From the NCBI GenBank assembly GCA_042663485.1, contig JBHTAF010000003.1: 64,000 bases of DNA; one strand, 5' to 3'. Positions 1 to 9,017 of the stretch are shown piece after piece. Each line of letters opens with the position of its first letter. Position 1 is the first letter of the stretch. This stretch comes from Natronosalvus sp042663485. Lineage in GTDB: Archaea > Halobacteriota > Halobacteria > Halobacteriales > Natrialbaceae. The position numbers and the translations under genes were made by a program. The notes below the pieces were generated by a model, which was given only the letters and a program-made list of their open reading frames with translations, was not told where the DNA came from and did no database searches.

Positions 1-37
1 GCGGGTCGAAATCGGGCGAAAAACAAAGAATCAACCC

Positions 38-43
38 TTATAT
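38..43 (+). promoter_or_regulatory. TATA-like box of the nuo operon
   Basis: A TTATAT element lies about 35 bp before the ATG at 76. Archaeal transcription normally starts about 26 bp after the TATA centre, which predicts a start near 67 and a leader of under 10 nt. This excludes the GTG at 46 as the nuoA start. Confidence 0.5.
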
Positions 44-75
44 GGGTGCGTTTCCAACCCCCGAACGTTACGGAG

Positions 76-489
76 ATGAACGATTGGATAGCTATCGGGG
101 CGCTGGCGCTCGTGGGGCTACTGATTCCGCTCAGCATGATGGCGGCATCGTACCTCTTGCGGCCGACCGTCCCCGAGACGAGCAAACGTGCCACCTACGA
201 GAGTGGCGAGGTGCCGACCGGCGGGACGCGCATTCGGTTCAACATCCAGTACTACATGGTTGCGATGCTTTTCCTCGTTTTCGACATCGAGACCGTTCTG
301 TTGTTCCCCTGGGCAGTCACCTACGCCGATGCGCTCGGAGCCGAGGAGTACGGACTCGCGTCCACACTGGGTCCGATGTTGCTCTTCGTCGCCATCCTCG
401 TCGTCGGACTCGCGTGGGCCTGGCGCAACGGTGCCGTACAGTGGGCGAAATCGCCCCAGCAGGTCGAATCCGAGGTCGATCGACCATGA
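76..489 (+). CDS. nuoA: NADH-quinone oxidoreductase (complex I) subunit A
   Basis: Small membrane subunit of the proton-pumping respiratory complex I. The 137-residue product shows three hydrophobic segments. The conserved loop between helices 1 and 2 has the family's KRATYESGEVP-like stretch, followed by FNIQYY and FLVFDIE. The ATG at 76 is preferred over the GTG at 46 because the TATA box at 38-43 would place that GTG upstream of the transcript start. It opens the operon and overlaps nuoB by ATGA at 486-489. Confidence 0.93.
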   Translation: MNDWIAIGALALVGLLIPLSMMAASYLLRPTVPETSKRATYESGEVPTGGTRIRFNIQYYMVAMLFLVFDIETVLLFPWAVTYADALGAEEYGLASTLGPMLLFVAILVVGLAWAWRNGAVQWAKSPQQVESEVDRP

Positions 490-1190
490 GTAACCAACCA
501 ACCCAACAGATCTACGAGAGTACCGCTCCCTCGACGGCGGACCGCGACGCCCGCATGGGTGCCGGCGTCGACGCCAGGATGAACTCGAAGCTCCGAGAGG
601 CGTTCGGAGCCTCGCCGTTCATCCTCACCAAGTTCGACCAGTTCATGAACTGGGTCCGGGGGTCGTCGATGTTCATGCTGCAGTTCGGAATCGCCTGCTG
701 CAGCATCGAGATGATTCACACGTACGCGATCAAACACGACCTCGACCGATTCGGGGCCGGCGTCCCGCGCGCGTCGCCGCGACAGGCCGACGTCATGATC
801 GTTCCCGGGACCATCGTCTCGAAGTTCGGGCCGCGCATGAAGCGCGTCTACGACCAGATGCCCGAACCCAAGTTCGTCGTCGGCATGGGTTCGTGTACGA
901 TCTCCGGCGGCCCGTTCCAGGAAGGGTACAACGTCGTGAAGGGTGCCGAGGAGATCATCCCGGTCGACATCCACGTCCCGGGCTGCCCACCGCGCCCGGA
1001 GGCGCTCATCTACGGCGTCGCCAAACTCCAGGAGCGCATCGCCAACGGCGAGTCCTCGCCGGTCGTCGTCAAACCCTACGAACTCGAGGAGTTCGGCGAC
1101 CTGCCACGGGACGAACTCGTTCAGAAACTGGCAGCCGAAATCGACGAGGAAGACCTCGTCATGCGGTACAACTGGGGTGACTCGCCATGA
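486..1190 (+). CDS. nuoB: Complex I subunit B (iron-sulfur cluster N2)
   Basis: The 234-residue product carries the cluster N2 ligands seen as FGIACCSIEM, VGMGSC and GCPPRPEAL. In this family the cluster passes electrons to quinone at the junction of the peripheral and membrane arms. The N-terminal 40 residues are polar and typical of halophilic versions. The start overlaps the nuoA stop (ATGA) and the stop overlaps the nuoCD start (ATGA at 1187), which indicates translational coupling. Confidence 0.96.
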   Translation: MSNQPTQQIYESTAPSTADRDARMGAGVDARMNSKLREAFGASPFILTKFDQFMNWVRGSSMFMLQFGIACCSIEMIHTYAIKHDLDRFGAGVPRASPRQADVMIVPGTIVSKFGPRMKRVYDQMPEPKFVVGMGSCTISGGPFQEGYNVVKGAEEIIPVDIHVPGCPPRPEALIYGVAKLQERIANGESSPVVVKPYELEEFGDLPRDELVQKLAAEIDEEDLVMRYNWGDSP

Positions 1191-2842
1191 GTACCGGACT
1201 CGAACCCCGAGGGAGCCTCGAGGTCACCGAGGACGAACTCGAGACATTGATCGGCGACCGCGCGCTCGCGCGAGACGATCACAAAAACGCGCCAGGATTC
1301 GTTATTCGGCCGGACGCCGTCCAGGACGTGCTCTTCGACCTCCGCGACGAGGCCGGCTTCGACTACCTCTCCTGCGTGACAGCCCAGCAATACGCGGACC
1401 GTTACGAGTCTATCTACCACCTCAAGAAGTACGACGACCCGACCCAGGAGGTCAGCGTCGTCGTCCCTACCTCGACTGACGACCCCGTCAGCCAGACGGC
1501 CGAACCCGTCTTCCGGGCGGCCGACTGGGCCGAACGCGAGAACTTCGACCTCGTCGGCATCGACTACGAGGGCCATCCCGACCCGCGACGGATTCTCCTG
1601 CCCGAGACCTGGCAAGGACACCCGCTCTCGAATGACTACAACCAGGAGAAGCCACAGGTCGTGACGCTGTCGGAACACGCAAACCCGCTCCTGCCTGACC
1701 ACCACGACTCGGACACGGACACGATGTTCCTGAACGTCGGGCCCCACCATCCAGCGACCCACGGCGTGTTGCACGTCAAGACCGTCCTGGACGGCGAGAC
1801 GGTCGTCGACGTCGACCCCGATATCGGCTACCTCCACCGCTGTGAGGAGCAGATGTGCCAGCAGGGCACCTACCGCCACCAGATCATGCCCTACCCCGAC
1901 CGCTGGGACTACGTCTCGGCCGGCCTGCTCAACGAGTGGGCCTACGCCCGGGCCGTCGAGGACCTCGCGGACATCGAGGTCCCCGAGTACGCCCAGGTCA
2001 TCCGGACGATGGGCGCAGAACTGTGCCGGATCGCCGCACACATGCTGGCACTCGGTACCTTCGCGCTGGACGTCTTCGGCGACTTCACCGCCGTCTTCCA
2101 GTACGCCTTCCGCGACCGCGAGGTCGTCCAGGACATCCTCGAAGACCTCACCGGCCAGCGGCTCATGTTCAACTACTTCCGCCTGGGTGGCGTCGCCTGG
2201 GACCTGCCCGAACCCCGCGAGGAGTTCTTCGAGAAGACGCGGGACTTCCTCGACGACCTCCCTCAGAAGGTCTCGGAGTACGAGGACCTGATCGTCACCA
2301 ACGAAATCTTCCAGATCCGCTGTGTCGACACCGGCATCCTCGAGCCAGCGGTCGCCAAATCCTACGGCGCGACTGGTCCGACCGCTCGCGGATCGGGGGT
2401 CGACATCGACCTCCGGCGGGACGACCCCTACGGCTACTACGAGAACCTCGAGTGGAATGTCATCACCGAGGACGGAATGGACAATTACTCGCGCGTGCTC
2501 GTGCGCATGCAGGAAGTCGAGGAGAGCGCAAAGATCATCGAGCAGTGTGTCGACTTGCTCGAGGACTGGCCGGAAGACGACCGGGAGATTCAGAGCAACG
2601 TCCCCCGGACGCTCAAGCCGCCGGCGGACACGGAAGTTTACCGCGGCGTCGAGGCGGCCAAGGGCGAACTCGGCATCTACATCCGTTCGGACGGAACGGA
2701 CAAGCCCGGCCGCTTCAAGATCCGTAGCCCGTGTTTCCACAATCTCTCGGCGCTACCCGAGATGACTCGCGGCGAGTACATCCCGGACCTGATCGCCTCG
2801 CTCGGGAGCCTCGACATCGTGCTCGGGGAGGTGGATCGATGA
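1187..2842 (+). CDS. nuoCD: Complex I fused subunit C/D
   Basis: A 551-residue fusion. Residues about 1-175 match NuoC (30 kDa subunit); residues about 180-551 match NuoD (49 kDa subunit), beginning at FLNVGPHHPATHGVL and ending with RSPCFHNLSALPEM and DIVLGEVDR. NuoD with NuoB forms the quinone-binding site. The C/D fusion is known in haloarchaea and enterobacteria. The gene overlaps nuoB upstream and nuoH downstream by 4 nt. Confidence 0.95.
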   Translation: MSTGLEPRGSLEVTEDELETLIGDRALARDDHKNAPGFVIRPDAVQDVLFDLRDEAGFDYLSCVTAQQYADRYESIYHLKKYDDPTQEVSVVVPTSTDDPVSQTAEPVFRAADWAERENFDLVGIDYEGHPDPRRILLPETWQGHPLSNDYNQEKPQVVTLSEHANPLLPDHHDSDTDTMFLNVGPHHPATHGVLHVKTVLDGETVVDVDPDIGYLHRCEEQMCQQGTYRHQIMPYPDRWDYVSAGLLNEWAYARAVEDLADIEVPEYAQVIRTMGAELCRIAAHMLALGTFALDVFGDFTAVFQYAFRDREVVQDILEDLTGQRLMFNYFRLGGVAWDLPEPREEFFEKTRDFLDDLPQKVSEYEDLIVTNEIFQIRCVDTGILEPAVAKSYGATGPTARGSGVDIDLRRDDPYGYYENLEWNVITEDGMDNYSRVLVRMQEVEESAKIIEQCVDLLEDWPEDDREIQSNVPRTLKPPADTEVYRGVEAAKGELGIYIRSDGTDKPGRFKIRSPCFHNLSALPEMTRGEYIPDLIASLGSLDIVLGEVDR

Positions 2843-3963
2843 CTGCGGCAGGTCTGTCCCCGCTCCAGAGCGACAGCGGCGCCTTGCTCCCCGAACGGCT
2901 CGGGGACCTGACCGGGCTCAACAACCTCGGATTCGGCGGCGAACTGATCGCGACGTTACTCGCGGCGGCCCTCGTCGGCACGCTGATGTTGACGATGACT
3001 GCCTTTGCCGGTCCGTGGGCGAAACGGAAGATCACGGCCGCGTTCACCGACCGGATCGCAGTCAACCGAATCGGTCCGTTCGGCCTGTTGATCATCGTCG
3101 CCGACGCCGTTCGGCTACTCTCGAAGGAACTCATCGTCCCCGAGAACGCCGACCGCCCGGCGTACGACCTCGCGCCGATCCTCATCGCCGGGTCCGCGCT
3201 GCTCGGCTTCGCCGTCATCCCGATGGGATCCGGCATCCACCTCGCGGACCCCGAGGTCGGACTGGCGTACGTCTTCGCCGTCGCCGGCATCGCCAGCGTC
3301 GGCCTCGTGATGGCCGGCTACGCATCCGCGAACAAGTACTCGATGCTCGGCGGCCTGCGCGCGGTCGCACAGAACGTCGCCTACGAAATCCCGCTCGTCG
3401 TCACGGGGATGTCCGTCGTCATCTTCGCCGGCACCCTGCAAATGAGCGAGATCGTGGCCGCACAGGCCGAGACGCTGGTCAGCCTCGGCGGCCTCGACAT
3501 TCCGATGTGGTACGCGTTCGTCAACCCGTTCGCGTTCGTCCTCTTCGTCGCGGCGAACGTGGCGGAGGTCGGGCGTAACCCGTTCGACACGCCCGAAGCG
3601 CCGACCGAGATCGTCGCTGGCTACCAGACCGAGTACTCGAGCGTCTACTTCGTCCTGATCTACCTCGGGGAGTTCATCCACATCTTCCTCGGTGGGGCGA
3701 TCATCGCGACGATCTTCCTCGGTGGCCCGGCCGGCCCGGTGCTGCCGGGCATCGTCTGGTTCACCATCAAGATCTGGGGCGTCTTCCTGTTCACCCAGTG
3801 GCTCCGCTCGGCGCTTCCGCGCGTCAGAATCGATCAGCTCATCGAGATCGGCTGGAAGGGGATGCTCGTGCTCGCCTTCGCCAACCTGGTGTTCACGGCG
3901 ATCATCGTGGGTCTTCTTGAGACCGATCTCACATTCGCGATGGTTACGGTGATCTTCCCATGA
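2839..3963 (+). CDS. nuoH: Complex I subunit H
   Basis: A 374-residue membrane protein with eight or nine hydrophobic segments. The family-specific loop ERRSGPNR is only loosely kept here, but NRIGPFGLLIIVADAVRLLSKE and EVGRNPFDTPEAPTEIV are clear NuoH signatures. NuoH anchors the peripheral arm and contributes to the quinone chamber. The ATG at 2839 overlaps the nuoCD stop. An upstream in-frame ATG at 2731 lies deep inside nuoCD and is not the start. Confidence 0.95.
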   Translation: MTAAGLSPLQSDSGALLPERLGDLTGLNNLGFGGELIATLLAAALVGTLMLTMTAFAGPWAKRKITAAFTDRIAVNRIGPFGLLIIVADAVRLLSKELIVPENADRPAYDLAPILIAGSALLGFAVIPMGSGIHLADPEVGLAYVFAVAGIASVGLVMAGYASANKYSMLGGLRAVAQNVAYEIPLVVTGMSVVIFAGTLQMSEIVAAQAETLVSLGGLDIPMWYAFVNPFAFVLFVAANVAEVGRNPFDTPEAPTEIVAGYQTEYSSVYFVLIYLGEFIHIFLGGAIIATIFLGGPAGPVLPGIVWFTIKIWGVFLFTQWLRSALPRVRIDQLIEIGWKGMLVLAFANLVFTAIIVGLLETDLTFAMVTVIFP

Positions 3964-4421
3964 TCGGACTCCTCAAATCCATGGCCACGACGATGAAACA
4001 CGCACTGGACGGCAACACCTTCACCGTGGAGTACCCCGAGACGACGCCGGACGTCTCGCCGCGGTTCCGCGGCGTCCACAAGTTCAGCCAGGAGCGCTGC
4101 ATCTGGTGTCGCCAGTGTGAGAACGTCTGCCCGAACGACACGATCCAGATCGTCACGGACGCCCAGCGAAACGGCGAACAGTACAACCTCCACATCGGCC
4201 AGTGTGTCTACTGCCGACTCTGTGAGGAGGTCTGTCCCGTCGACGCCATCTTGCTCACCCAGAACTTCGAGTTCACGGGCGACACGAAACACGACCTCGT
4301 CTACAACAAAGAGCAATTGAAGGCCGTCCCGTGGTACAAGGACATCGATCCGCTCGAGTCCAGGGAACCCGACCGCGGCGGCTGGATCGGCGAGGGCGAA
4401 GGAGAGGTCGACTACCAGTAA
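3960..4421 (+). CDS. nuoI: Complex I subunit I (2 x 4Fe-4S ferredoxin-like)
   Basis: A 153-residue protein with two CxxCxxCxxxCP motifs, CIWCRQCENVCP and CVYCRLCEEVCP, binding clusters N6a and N6b. With no NuoEFG module here, these clusters are likely the first acceptors from the electron donor, which for haloarchaea is not firmly established. It overlaps nuoH by 4 nt and is followed by a 53-nt gap, the largest inside the operon. Confidence 0.95.
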   Translation: MIGLLKSMATTMKHALDGNTFTVEYPETTPDVSPRFRGVHKFSQERCIWCRQCENVCPNDTIQIVTDAQRNGEQYNLHIGQCVYCRLCEEVCPVDAILLTQNFEFTGDTKHDLVYNKEQLKAVPWYKDIDPLESREPDRGGWIGEGEGEVDYQ

Positions 4422-4474
4422 GAGATCAGCCCATCTCGAAATCTACAAAGGGCACACAACACCAGACAACACCA

Positions 4475-4753
4475 ATGACATACGAGCTGATCGCGTTCGC
4501 GCTGTTCGCGTTCGTCACGCTGGGCAGTGCGGTCGGCGTCGTGCTCTTGCAGGATCCGTGGCATTCGGCGCTCCTGCTGGGCGTGTCGCTGACGAGCGTC
4601 GCGGTCTACTACGTGATGTTGGCGGCGGAGTTCGTCGCCATGATGCAGATTCTCGTCTACGTGGGCGGGGTTCTCATCCTCATCACGTTCGCCGTGATGC
4701 TCACGCAGGCGGAGAAGGAAGAGGAACCGGACGAGGAGGTGCCGCGGGCATGA
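4475..4753 (+). CDS. nuoJ1: Complex I subunit J, N-terminal half
   Basis: A 92-residue membrane protein with three hydrophobic segments. It includes the NuoJ region with LQDPWHSALLLGVSL and the Glu/Val-rich helix EFVAMMQILVYVGGVLIL. NuoJ in bacteria is one polypeptide; here it is split in two, with the second half starting at the ATGA overlap at 4750. The ATG at 4475 is chosen because the upstream extension is Arg-rich and reads through nuoI. Confidence 0.9.
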   Translation: MTYELIAFALFAFVTLGSAVGVVLLQDPWHSALLLGVSLTSVAVYYVMLAAEFVAMMQILVYVGGVLILITFAVMLTQAEKEEEPDEEVPRA

Positions 4754-5151
4754 CGACGGGCCCGAAGCTCCGACTCGGAACGAACCTGGTACCCGGCGTG
4801 CTCGCCGTGGTACTCTTCGCGATGATGGCGCTGATCACGTGGAACGCCGGCCTCGGTAACATGGTCGGCTTCCCCGACGGCGTGTCGATCACCGCCGAGA
4901 TCGGCTACGCGATGTTCGATTACACGGCGTTACAGTCTGGCGAGATGGGAATGGGCAACACTGAACCCTTCCTCTTTTCGTTCCTGCTGATCGCCGTCGT
5001 CCTCGACGCCGCCCTCGACGCCTCGCTCGTGCTCGCAAAGCGCGAGGAGGCTGGTGAACCCGTCACCGCGCTCTCGACGCAGAGTCAGCCGGCCGACTCG
5101 AGCCGGAGTGGGAGCGCCGAAGCCGCCACCGACGGAGGTGAGGACCGGTGA
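4750..5151 (+). CDS. nuoJ2: Complex I subunit J, C-terminal half
   Basis: A 133-residue protein with two clear hydrophobic segments (about residues 15-38 and 72-95), corresponding to the C-terminal part of NuoJ, then a polar Ser/Thr/Glu tail. Its ATG overlaps the stop of the first nuoJ half, and its stop overlaps the GTG start of nuoK, so the three are probably translated together. Sequence conservation is low; the assignment rests mainly on position and topology. Confidence 0.85.
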   Translation: MTTGPKLRLGTNLVPGVLAVVLFAMMALITWNAGLGNMVGFPDGVSITAEIGYAMFDYTALQSGEMGMGNTEPFLFSFLLIAVVLDAALDASLVLAKREEAGEPVTALSTQSQPADSSRSGSAEAATDGGEDR

Positions 5152-5453
5152 CCGTCGCGGTTACGTCCTACGTCCTCCTGGCGATAGCCCTGTTCTGTAT
5201 CGGGCTGTTCGGTGTCCTGACGCGTCGCAACGCACTGATGTTCCTGATGTCCGTCGAGTTGATGCTGAACGCGGCCAACATCAATCTGATCGCGTTCGCG
5301 TCCTACCACGGCAATCTCACGGGGCAGGTGTTCGCCCTGTTTACGATGGCGCTGGCGGCCGCGGAGGTCGCCGTCGGCCTCGGGATCATCCTGGTGCTGT
5401 ATCGCAACTTCCGTGACGTCGACGTCACGGTACCGTCGGCAATGAGGTGGTAA
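5148..5453 (+). CDS. nuoK: Complex I subunit K
   Basis: A 101-residue membrane protein of the usual NuoK length with three transmembrane helices. The conserved stretch GVLTRRNALMFLMSVELMLNA contains the helix-2 glutamate needed for proton translocation, and AAAEVAVGL contains the second glutamate. The start is GTG, overlapping the nuoJ2 stop. Four bases separate it from nuoL. Confidence 0.94.
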   Translation: MTVAVTSYVLLAIALFCIGLFGVLTRRNALMFLMSVELMLNAANINLIAFASYHGNLTGQVFALFTMALAAAEVAVGLGIILVLYRNFRDVDVTVPSAMRW

Positions 5454-5457
5454 TTCT

Positions 5458-7494
5458 ATGGAAACTGCATTCGATCTGGCGCCGGCAATCGTCCTCCTGC
5501 CACTCGCGGCGTTCGTCGTTGCGTTGCTCTTCGGCGACTACATGCCGAAGAAGGGCGCGCTCGCCGGCATCGTCGCGACCGCCGGGTCGCTGGTCCTGTC
5601 GCTTTTCGTGCTGGCAGGCGTCGCGACCGGCGGCCAGCGACAGGAGACGTACTTCACGTGGGTGGCTGGCGACGCGCTGAGTCAGACCGGCGAGGAGACG
5701 ATCGAGTTCACGTTCGGCATCCTGCTCGACCCGCTGTCGGCACTGATGCTCGTCATCGTGACGCTCATCGCGTTCCTCGTCCACCTGTTCAGCCTCGGCT
5801 ACATGAACGCCGAGGGCGAAACGGGGCTGCGACGCTACTACGCCGAACTCGGCCTGTTTACGTTCAGCATGCTCGCGTTCGTCGTCGCGGACAATCTGCT
5901 GATGGCGTTCATGTTCTTCGAACTGGTGGGTCTCTGTTCGTACCTGCTCATCGGCTTCTGGTTCCGCACCGAATCCGCGCCGTCGGCCGCGAAGAAGGCG
6001 TTCCTGGTGACCCGTTTCGGGGACTACTTCTTCCTCATCGGCGTCGTCGCCATCGGCGCGACCTTCGGTACCCTCGCCTTCCAGGGCGACGGCTCGTTCG
6101 TCGCGGCCGCCGAGGAGGCGATTAGTAACGAGGAAACCCTGTTCGGCTTCGACGCCGAGACCTGGGTGACGATCACCGGCCTGCTCGTCCTGGGCGGGGT
6201 CATCGGGAAGTCCGCACAGTTCCCGCTGCACACCTGGCTCCCGGACGCGATGGAGGGTCCGACCACGGTGTCGGCCCTGATTCACGCCGCGACGATGGTC
6301 GCCGCCGGGGTCTACCTCGTCGCCCGCATGTTCGGCTTCTACGCCCAGTCGACGACGGCGCTCGCGGTCATCGCCTTCACTGGCGGCTTCACCGCACTCT
6401 TCGCCGCGACGATGGGCGTCGTCAAGGACGACATCAAGCAGGTGCTCGCGTACTCGACCATCAGCCAGTACGGCTACATGATGCTCGGGCTGGGCGTCGG
6501 CGGCTACGTCGCCGGCGTCTTCCACCTGATGAACCACGCCTTCTTCAAAGCGCTCCTGTTCCTCGGCGCCGGGGCCGTCATCGTCCTCATGCACCACGAA
6601 CAGGACATGTGGAAGATGGGCGGGCTCAAGGACAGAGCCCCCATCGTCTACTACACGTTCCTCGCGGGCGCACTCGCGCTCGCGGGCATCGTTCCGTTCT
6701 CGGGATTCTGGTCGAAAGACGAGATTCTCTACGACGCGCTCATCGTCGGCCTCGAACAGCCAGTCTTCCTCGTGGCCTACGCGATGGGCCTGATCGCCGT
6801 GTTCTTCACCGGCTTCTACACCTTCCGGATGGTCTTCCTGACCTTCCACGGTGAGCCCCGGACGGAGACCGCACGCAACCCCCACTCGGTCGGGTTGCCG
6901 ATCAAGATTCCGCTCGCGACGCTGGGCGTGCTGGCACTGGTCGCCGGCGCCGCCAACCTCGCGCCGATTTACAAGCTCACCGGAGCCGAGATCACGTTCC
7001 TCGAGTTCTGGCTCGACGGCGAGTACGGCGGGTTCGCCGACCTGACCTACCACGCCTACCACGACGCCGTAGCGTTCGAGGAGGGCTACATCGGCTCCGA
7101 GACGATCACGCTCTTGCTCGGTGCCGGCCTCTCGCTCGGCCTCGCGCTCGCGGGCGCCGGACTCGCGTACATCCTGTACAACGTGCCAGAGCCCGTCCCG
7201 CACACCCAGAACCTGGGCAGCGCGCGAACCGTCCTGCGCAGCAACTACTACCAGGACGAGTACCAGGTCTGGCTCGCCGAGAAGTTCACGCTGCCGGTGG
7301 CTCGCGCCGCCGACCGGTTCGACCAGACGGTCATCGACGGCGTCGTCAACGGCGTCTCGAGCGTGAGTCTCTTTAGCGGAAGCCGCGTGAAGCGGTTGCA
7401 GACCGGTGTCGTGACGACCTACGCGGCACTGATCGTCGTCGGGTTCATCGCGTTACTCGTGGTGCTCGGCGTGCTCGGAGGGTGGTTCGTATGA
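5458..7494 (+). CDS. nuoL: Complex I subunit L (antiporter-like)
   Basis: A 678-residue polytopic membrane protein with about 16 helices. It has the antiporter-like core: FFELVGLCSYLLIGFW with the key Glu, FPLHTWLPDAMEGPTTVSALIHAATM, and KDDIKQVLAYSTISQ. The long C-terminal part corresponds to the lateral helix region of NuoL. It is one of three Mrp-like proton channels in this operon. It overlaps nuoM at 7491-7494. Confidence 0.96.
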   Translation: METAFDLAPAIVLLPLAAFVVALLFGDYMPKKGALAGIVATAGSLVLSLFVLAGVATGGQRQETYFTWVAGDALSQTGEETIEFTFGILLDPLSALMLVIVTLIAFLVHLFSLGYMNAEGETGLRRYYAELGLFTFSMLAFVVADNLLMAFMFFELVGLCSYLLIGFWFRTESAPSAAKKAFLVTRFGDYFFLIGVVAIGATFGTLAFQGDGSFVAAAEEAISNEETLFGFDAETWVTITGLLVLGGVIGKSAQFPLHTWLPDAMEGPTTVSALIHAATMVAAGVYLVARMFGFYAQSTTALAVIAFTGGFTALFAATMGVVKDDIKQVLAYSTISQYGYMMLGLGVGGYVAGVFHLMNHAFFKALLFLGAGAVIVLMHHEQDMWKMGGLKDRAPIVYYTFLAGALALAGIVPFSGFWSKDEILYDALIVGLEQPVFLVAYAMGLIAVFFTGFYTFRMVFLTFHGEPRTETARNPHSVGLPIKIPLATLGVLALVAGAANLAPIYKLTGAEITFLEFWLDGEYGGFADLTYHAYHDAVAFEEGYIGSETITLLLGAGLSLGLALAGAGLAYILYNVPEPVPHTQNLGSARTVLRSNYYQDEYQVWLAEKFTLPVARAADRFDQTVIDGVVNGVSSVSLFSGSRVKRLQTGVVTTYAALIVVGFIALLVVLGVLGGWFV

Positions 7495-9017
7495 TGATCG
7501 AGACGCTACTCGCTGTCACGTTCGCGGGCGCGCTGGTGACGTTCCTCGCGCCCAATCGTATCGCCGGAAAACTAGCCTTTGCGATCAGCCTCGTACCGGT
7601 CGCGCTGTCACTGTGGCTGTTCACCGCCTTCGACGGCAGCGGCAACGCGTTAGTCGACGGTGGCGCGCTCGCGTTCGAGTCCCGGACGACCTGGATCGAA
7701 CTCGGCGCCTACGAAATCTCGTGGTTCGTCGGGCTCGATGGGATCAGCCTACCGCTGGTCGTCCTGACGACGGTCCTCTCGACGCTCGCAATCTTGAGTT
7801 CGTGGACGCCGATCGACACGCGCCAGTCGCAGTTCTACGGCCTGATCCTGTTCATCGAGGCGAACCTGATCGGCGTCTTCGCTGCGCTGGACTTCTTCGT
7901 CTGGTTCATCTTCTGGGAGGCCGTTCTCATCCCGATGTACTTACTGATCGGGGTCTGGGGCGGACCGCGCCGGAAGTACGCCGCGATCAAGTTCTTCGTC
8001 TACACGAACGTCGCCTCGCTGCTGATGTTCGGGGCATTCATGACGCTCGTCTTCAGCCTCGACGTCTCGTCGTTCGCGCTCACGGAGATCACGCAGGCGA
8101 TGCTCGCGGGCGGTCCCGAGGGCTTCGCCGGCGTCGCCGGTAGCACTGTCGCCTCGCTGGTGTTCATCGCGATGTTCATCGGCTTCGCCGTGAAGGTCCC
8201 CGTGGTGCCGTTCCACACCTGGCTGCCCGACGCTCACGTCGAGGCGCCGACGCCAGCGTCGGTGCTTCTGGCGGGCGTCCTGCTGAAGATGGGGACCTAC
8301 GCCCTGCTCCGGTTCAACTTCACGATGTTCCCCGAGCAGGTCGAGCTGTACGCGGTTCCCATCGCGGCCATCGCCGTTATCAGCGTCATCTACGGCGCGA
8401 TGTTGGCGTTGGCCCAGACAGACCTCAAGCGCATCGTCGCCTACTCTTCGGTCTCGTCGATGGGCTACGTGATCCTCGGCCTGATCGCGTTCACCCACTT
8501 CGGCGTCGGCGGCGCGACCTTCCAGATGGTTTCCCACGGCCTGATCTCGGGTCTGATGTTCATGGCCGTCGGCGTGATCTACAACGCCACTCACACCCGG
8601 ATGGTCACCGACATGTCCGGGATGGCCGACAAGATGCCCATCGCCGTCGGCATCCTCATCGCCGGCGCGTTCGGCTACATGGGCCTGCCGCTGATGAGCG
8701 GCTTCGCGGCGGAGTACTTCATCTTCTTCGGGGCCTTCGGTTCCGAGGTGCTGACGTACGCGCCGCTGTTTACCGGCCTGGCGATGTTCGGCATCGTCAT
8801 CGTCGCCGGCTACTTGCTGTTCGCGATGCAACGGACGCTGTTTGGCCCCTTCCGGCTCGAGACCGACTACGAGATCGGTCGCGCGCCGTTCCACGACGTC
8901 GCGCCGATGTTCGTGTTGCTGGGGCTGATCATCGCCCTCGGCGTCGCACCGGAGTTGATCTTCGACATGATCCTTGACGCAGTCGATCCGATCCTCGAAC
9001 AGGGAGGTGGTGCCTGA
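7491..9017 (+). CDS. nuoM: Complex I subunit M (antiporter-like)
   Basis: A 508-residue polytopic protein with about 14 helices, homologous to NuoL. Motifs include FIFWEAVLIPMYLLIG, VPFHTWLPDAHVEAPT and TDLKRIVAYSSVSSMGYV. The ATG at 7491 overlaps the nuoL stop; a second ATG follows at once, so the start could be either. The stop overlaps the nuoN ATG as TGATG, and a GGAGGTG ribosome site precedes nuoN. Confidence 0.96.
   Translation: MMIETLLAVTFAGALVTFLAPNRIAGKLAFAISLVPVALSLWLFTAFDGSGNALVDGGALAFESRTTWIELGAYEISWFVGLDGISLPLVVLTTVLSTLAILSSWTPIDTRQSQFYGLILFIEANLIGVFAALDFFVWFIFWEAVLIPMYLLIGVWGGPRRKYAAIKFFVYTNVASLLMFGAFMTLVFSLDVSSFALTEITQAMLAGGPEGFAGVAGSTVASLVFIAMFIGFAVKVPVVPFHTWLPDAHVEAPTPASVLLAGVLLKMGTYALLRFNFTMFPEQVELYAVPIAAIAVISVIYGAMLALAQTDLKRIVAYSSVSSMGYVILGLIAFTHFGVGGATFQMVSHGLISGLMFMAVGVIYNATHTRMVTDMSGMADKMPIAVGILIAGAFGYMGLPLMSGFAAEYFIFFGAFGSEVLTYAPLFTGLAMFGIVIVAGYLLFAMQRTLFGPFRLETDYEIGRAPFHDVAPMFVLLGLIIALGVAPELIFDMILDAVDPILEQGGGA

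Noticed and set aside
46..75. GTG at 46 as the nuoA start
   Set aside because: It lies upstream of the transcript start predicted by the TATA box at 38-43.
1121..2740. A 539-codon minus-strand frame over nuoCD
   Set aside because: Antisense to a well supported fused gene.
5425..7203. A 592-codon minus-strand frame over nuoL
   Set aside because: Arg/Glu/Gly-rich composition mirrors the sense codons of nuoL. No domain recognised.
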